Positions 6,022 through 8,558 of a stretch of DNA of 8,558 nucleotides are shown one piece after another. The translations under genes were made by a program, and so were the position numbers. The stretch comes from an uncultured Clostridium sp. Lineage in GTDB: Bacteria > Bacillota > Clostridia > UBA1212 > UBA1255. The stretch lies in the NCBI GenBank assembly GCA_900555605.1, contig USLW01000068.1:1-8558 (forward strand), in the 5' to 3' direction. The notes beneath the pieces were generated by a model, which saw only the letters and a list, made by a program, of their open reading frames with translations, made no database searches and was not told the DNA's origin. The stretch's first letter is position 1, and every line of letters starts with the position of its first letter.

Positions 6022-6918
6022 TTATTCTTTGGTCCTTTTTTCTCCGATTCTCCACGCCGCATATGATCCGCAGGGTAAAAAGCCATCCCGCATTGCCGTA
6101 ATCGGCAGACACACATCGCCGTGGACCACCTCGCCGCAATATTTTTCCGCGATCAGGAGTTTCAAGATATTACCCGTAACCTCAGAGGAAAAGCCGGTGG
6201 TATAAGAATTCAATAAAAAGAACAGCGGCCGGTCACTCAATAATTTCCCGCATTCCGCCGCAAAATCATATAATTGATCCTCCAGCCGCCAGACTTCTCC
6301 GTTTGGGCCGCGGCCGTATGAAGGCGGATCCATAATAAACCCGTCATATCTGCTGCCGCGGCGGATCTCACGCGCAACAAATTTGAATGCATCCTCCACA
6401 ATATAACGGACTTCTCTGCCGCTGAGTCCGGACAGCTGAACATTTTCCCGCGCACGCGTGACCATGCCTTTTGAAGCATCCACATGACATACCGCTGCTC
6501 CTGCCGCGGCGCAGGCAACGGTTGCGCCGCCGGTATAACCGAACAAATTCAAGATTCTGACCGTTTTTTTATTGTCTGCCGCATGCAGGATCAGTTTCCG
6601 CATCCATTCCCAGTTTGCTGCCTGTTCCGGGAAAAGCCCCGTATGCTTAAATCCCGTCGGTTCGATATAAAAGCGCAGATCCTTATATGACACCGTCCAT
6701 TTGGAGGGATATTCTTTCATTTTCTTCCAAGAACCGCCGCCCGCACTACTGCGGATGTACACAGCATGTGCCTGCTTCCACAGTTCCGGTTTTACCGGTT
6801 TCCAAATTGCCTGCGGATCCGGCCTAGACAGAATGATATTCCCCCAGCGCTCCAGCTTCATGCCGTCTCCGGCATCAAGCAGTTCATAATCCGACCATTG
6901 GTCTGCCGTAATATTCAA
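6022..6918 (-). CDS. Class I SAM-dependent methyltransferase, COG1092 (RlmI/RlmQ-like), without PUA domain
   Basis: This 298-aa cytoplasmic protein belongs to the RlmI-like group of 23S rRNA methyltransferases. The N-terminal part carries YELLDAGDG and LERWGNIILSRPDPQAIW, which precede the core in this subfamily. SAM-binding motif I is ILNLFGYTGGATVACAAAGA (122-141) with the acidic residue in CHVDASKG. Catalytic-type motif IV is DPPSYGRGPNGEVW (197-210). The PUA domain of E. coli RlmI is absent. Start: TTG at 6918 overlaps the upstream stop as TTGA, with AAAGGA about 10 nt before. The internal ATG (residue 20) has an apparent ribosome binding site but would remove the conserved YELLDAGDG block, so TTG is preferred. 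It is second in the operon. Substrate is inferred as 23S rRNA from the family only; the modified position is unknown. Confidence 0.85.
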   Translation of the reverse strand: MNITADQWSDYELLDAGDGMKLERWGNIILSRPDPQAIWKPVKPELWKQAHAVYIRSSAGGGSWKKMKEYPSKWTVSYKDLRFYIEPTGFKHTGLFPEQAANWEWMRKLILHAADNKKTVRILNLFGYTGGATVACAAAGAAVCHVDASKGMVTRARENVQLSGLSGREVRYIVEDAFKFVAREIRRGSRYDGFIMDPPSYGRGPNGEVWRLEDQLYDFAAECGKLLSDRPLFFLLNSYTTGFSSEVTGNILKLLIAEKYCGEVVHGDVCLPITAMRDGFLPCGSYAAWRIGEKRTKE

Positions 6919-8096
6919 TCCCGAAACATCCTTTCTGTCACAATTGCCGCAATCTCAGGCAGCATACCATGATCCTTTGTAAAATTAAAAATCGTATATC
7001 GAGGCCGGATCCTGTAGCCGTTATTCAGGCTTTCTTTAAATACGTCCCGGCTGATTCCGAGCTGCGCCGGATGAAGCGCGGACCCTGCCTTTGCGTACAG
7101 AGTACGCAGCATATCCGGATCCGGCGCCTGCACACGCGCCACTGTTTCAAAACGTTCCGACATCACCGCATACGCTTCTGCCGATGCAATGGAAGCCAGA
7201 CCTACTGAATTACCGTGCAGGGGATGCGCTTTTCCCTTTTCAATCGCATCCAATTCCCAGTAATGCGCCAAATGATGTTCGCTTCCGGAGGCCGGACGTG
7301 TGATTCCCACCAGACCCATGGCGATGCCGGAAAGCAGCAGCGCTTCCGTCATAACCGTAACCGCCTCCGGATCCCGGCGCATGAAGCGTTCCACATTCTG
7401 CACACACAAATCCACTGCATTTTTGACGAGCGCCGCCGTTGTTTCACAATAAAATTCCCCATTGACCGCTACAGTCAGCCGCCAGTCCGAAAGCGCCGTA
7501 TATTTTCCGACAATATCGCCAAATCCCGCCCGCAGCATATCATCAGGCGCATCTTTCATGATATCTGAATCCGCAATGATCATATCCGGATAGTGGGAAG
7601 GATACGTAATTTTATGGCGGTCAATGATTAAAGGAGACATGGTAGAGGCATATCCGTCCATGGACGGCGCTGTCCCTACGATCACAGAAGGAAGCTTCAT
7701 TTTATACGATACAATTTTACACAAATCATTGATTGTCCCGCTGCCTACGCCTAAAATTAAGCCGGTGTCATCCCCGGCATGTATCAGCACAGATCCCACG
7801 GCGCGTTCATCCGGTATCAAAACCGGATACCCTTCTGTACTCAAAATCAACAGCTCTGTACGGTATCCTGCTGTTTGCAGCAGGGCCTGCACCTGTTCAC
7901 CGGCAATCCGAAACGTGTTTTCATCACATACAATCAATATCTGCCGCTCCTGAAAGGGCTTCAAACAGTCCGCGATGTGCTGCAGCACGCCGCGTCCGGC
8001 TTCAATCCGGCGAATTTCCACACTATGGCGCTTTCCGCAGTCACATTGATAGGAAATACCTGGCATATCCGAAACACGCATATTTAAAATATCCAT
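6915..8096 (-). CDS. sn-glycerol-1-phosphate dehydrogenase (AraM/EgsA type)
   Basis: This family reduces dihydroxyacetone phosphate with NAD(P)H to sn-glycerol-1-phosphate, the backbone enantiomer of archaeal lipids; in Bacillus subtilis AraM feeds heptaprenylglyceryl phosphate synthesis. The 393-aa protein has the nucleotide-binding loop GVGSGTINDL (116-125), GTAPSMDGYAS (141-151), and metal ligands in the expected places: D194 in GFGDIVGK, H274 in SGSEHHLAH and H294 in HPLHGNSVG. ITRPASGSEHH is characteristic of this branch rather than of glycerol or alcohol dehydrogenases. The N-terminus has CDCGKRH (C18, C20, H24). An ATG at 8108 lies only 1-2 nt from AAGGAGA; ATG at 8096, with GGAG 6 nt upstream, is better placed. 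It is the first gene of the operon, and its TGA overlaps the next TTG start. Metal identity and in vivo product are inferred from family. Confidence 0.86.
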   Translation of the reverse strand: MDILNMRVSDMPGISYQCDCGKRHSVEIRRIEAGRGVLQHIADCLKPFQERQILIVCDENTFRIAGEQVQALLQTAGYRTELLILSTEGYPVLIPDERAVGSVLIHAGDDTGLILGVGSGTINDLCKIVSYKMKLPSVIVGTAPSMDGYASTMSPLIIDRHKITYPSHYPDMIIADSDIMKDAPDDMLRAGFGDIVGKYTALSDWRLTVAVNGEFYCETTAALVKNAVDLCVQNVERFMRRDPEAVTVMTEALLLSGIAMGLVGITRPASGSEHHLAHYWELDAIEKGKAHPLHGNSVGLASIASAEAYAVMSERFETVARVQAPDPDMLRTLYAKAGSALHPAQLGISRDVFKESLNNGYRIRPRYTIFNFTKDHGMLPEIAAIVTERMFRD

Positions 8097-8191
8097 AATC
8101 GTCTCCATTCTCCTTCACAGGTTCAGATCACATATCCCGCAGCGGCAGCATGCGGACAGTACTTACTTTCATCTTCGTCTGCCGTGTGTGC

Positions 8192-8221
8192 ATTATAACA
8201 TAACTTGCGGCGGCTTGGCAA
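8192..8221 (-). promoter_or_regulatory. Promoter of the four-gene operon starting with the G1P dehydrogenase
   Basis: On the minus strand TTGCCA (8221-8216) and a perfect TATAAT (8197-8192) are separated by 18 bp. The leader to the start codon would be about 90 nt; I see only a weak 5-bp hairpin there (CCGCA with TGCGG, about 8152-8134). Confidence 0.72.
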
Positions 8222-8234
8222 AACAGCCTATATG

Positions 8235-8263
8235 TTGACTTTCGGGCCGTTTTATGATAGTTT
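8235..8263 (+). promoter_or_regulatory. Candidate promoter of the ABC-F gene
   Basis: TTGACT (8235-8240) is followed after 17 bp by TAGTTT (8258-8263). The -35 is good and the -10 poor. It is back to back with the divergent minus-strand promoter, the two -35 boxes being 13 bp apart. Confidence 0.5.
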
Positions 8264-8271
8264 ACAACCGT

Positions 8272-8297
8272 TTGCGGGCGAAATTCCCGCAGGAATT
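8272..8297 (+). promoter_or_regulatory. Two mutually exclusive small hairpins in the ABC-F leader
   Basis: GCGGG (8274-8278) can pair with CCCGC (8286-8290), and AATTCC (8282-8287) can pair with GGAATT (8292-8297) around CGCA. The arms overlap, so only one can form at a time. No T-tract or leader ORF with a ribosome binding site is evident, so an attenuator role is speculative. Confidence 0.25.
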
Positions 8298-8321
8298 CAC
8301 GAAAAAGCAGGTATTAATCGA

Positions 8322-8558
8322 ATGATATTATTTTCATGCCATCACATGCAGCTTTCCTTCGGCGCCGATGTGATCTTGGAGGATGTCAATTTTGCGGTGA
8401 ATGAAAAAGACAGAATCGGGATCATCGGAAGTAACGGAGCCGGCAAAAGTACCCTTATCAAGACGCTGCTCGGACTGTATCAGCCTTCTGAGGGGACGGT
8501 GTTCCGCAGCGCTGCGGCTGCAGCATATCTGCCGCAAAATTCAGGGCTGAACTCCGGG
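8322..8558 (+). CDS. ABC-F family ATPase, N-terminal fragment
   Basis: The first 79 codons of a plus-strand gene that leaves the window at its right edge. The fragment is the start of an ABC nucleotide-binding domain: a SFGADVILEDVNFAV strand region, the Walker A loop GSNGAGKST (36-44), then GLYQPSEGTV and the Q-loop region AYLPQ (Q72). Starting directly at the ATPase domain without a transmembrane segment, with 'IGIIGSNGAGKSTLIK', is typical of ABC-F proteins. These act on the ribosome as translation factors or antibiotic-protection proteins rather than as transporters. The subfamily cannot be told from this part. The ATG at 8322 has only a weak AGG about 10 nt upstream. Confidence 0.82.
   Translation, partial: MILFSCHHMQLSFGADVILEDVNFAVNEKDRIGIIGSNGAGKSTLIKTLLGLYQPSEGTVFRSAAAAAYLPQNSGLNSG

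Noticed and set aside
6003..6116. A 38-residue N-terminal extension of the RluA homologue starting from ATG at 6116 (or 6086 or 6062).
   Set aside because: It would overlap the preceding methyltransferase by up to 95 nt, and the peptide looks like an out-of-frame shadow. TTG at 6002 has a well-placed Shine-Dalgarno sequence. The choice remains uncertain.
8334..8537. A minus-strand open frame of 67 codons at the right edge.
   Set aside because: It is antisense to the clear ABC ATPase domain on the plus strand.

Overview
The window looks like ordinary chromosomal DNA from a low-to-mid GC Gram-positive bacterium, most likely class Clostridia (Bacillota). The evidence is strong AGGAGG-type ribosome binding sites, sigma-A-type promoters with 17-18 bp spacers, and gene families typical of that group: a glutamine-dependent NadE, a single HU, an AraM/EgsA-type glycerol-1-phosphate dehydrogenase, and an NYN protein with a C-terminal helical domain. 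I see no mobile element, tRNA, rRNA or CRISPR array. Almost everything lies on the minus strand; only the last gene is on plus.

In minus-strand transcription order, starting from the right: (1) A four-gene operon covers 8096 down to 4024. It encodes a putative sn-glycerol-1-phosphate dehydrogenase, a COG1092-type (RlmI-like) methyltransferase, an RluA-family pseudouridine synthase homologue, and a THUMP-domain RlmL/YpsC-type rRNA methyltransferase. Two junctions are 4-nt stop/start overlaps and the third is a 19-nt gap, so the genes are probably co-translated. (2) hup (HU) is monocistronic, with a near-consensus promoter and a good intrinsic terminator. (3) A standalone NYN-domain protein has its own promoter. 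(4) rplS (L19) has a near-perfect promoter, a structured leader of about 120 nt and an intrinsic terminator. (5) nadE follows and overlaps the first codon of a TrkH/KtrB-type potassium transporter subunit that runs off the left edge.

On the plus strand, at the right end, an ABC-F ATPase gene begins and runs off the edge. Its promoter is back to back with that of the four-gene operon.

The most notable point is the RluA homologue. Its catalytic HRLD motif reads His-Arg-Trp-Ala, so the catalytic aspartate is absent while the other family motifs are intact. It sits between two apparently intact RNA methyltransferase genes. The coupling of a G1P dehydrogenase (archaeal-type lipid precursor enzyme) to three RNA-modification-type genes is also unusual. 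I did not find a clear new defence system or other wholly novel system here.
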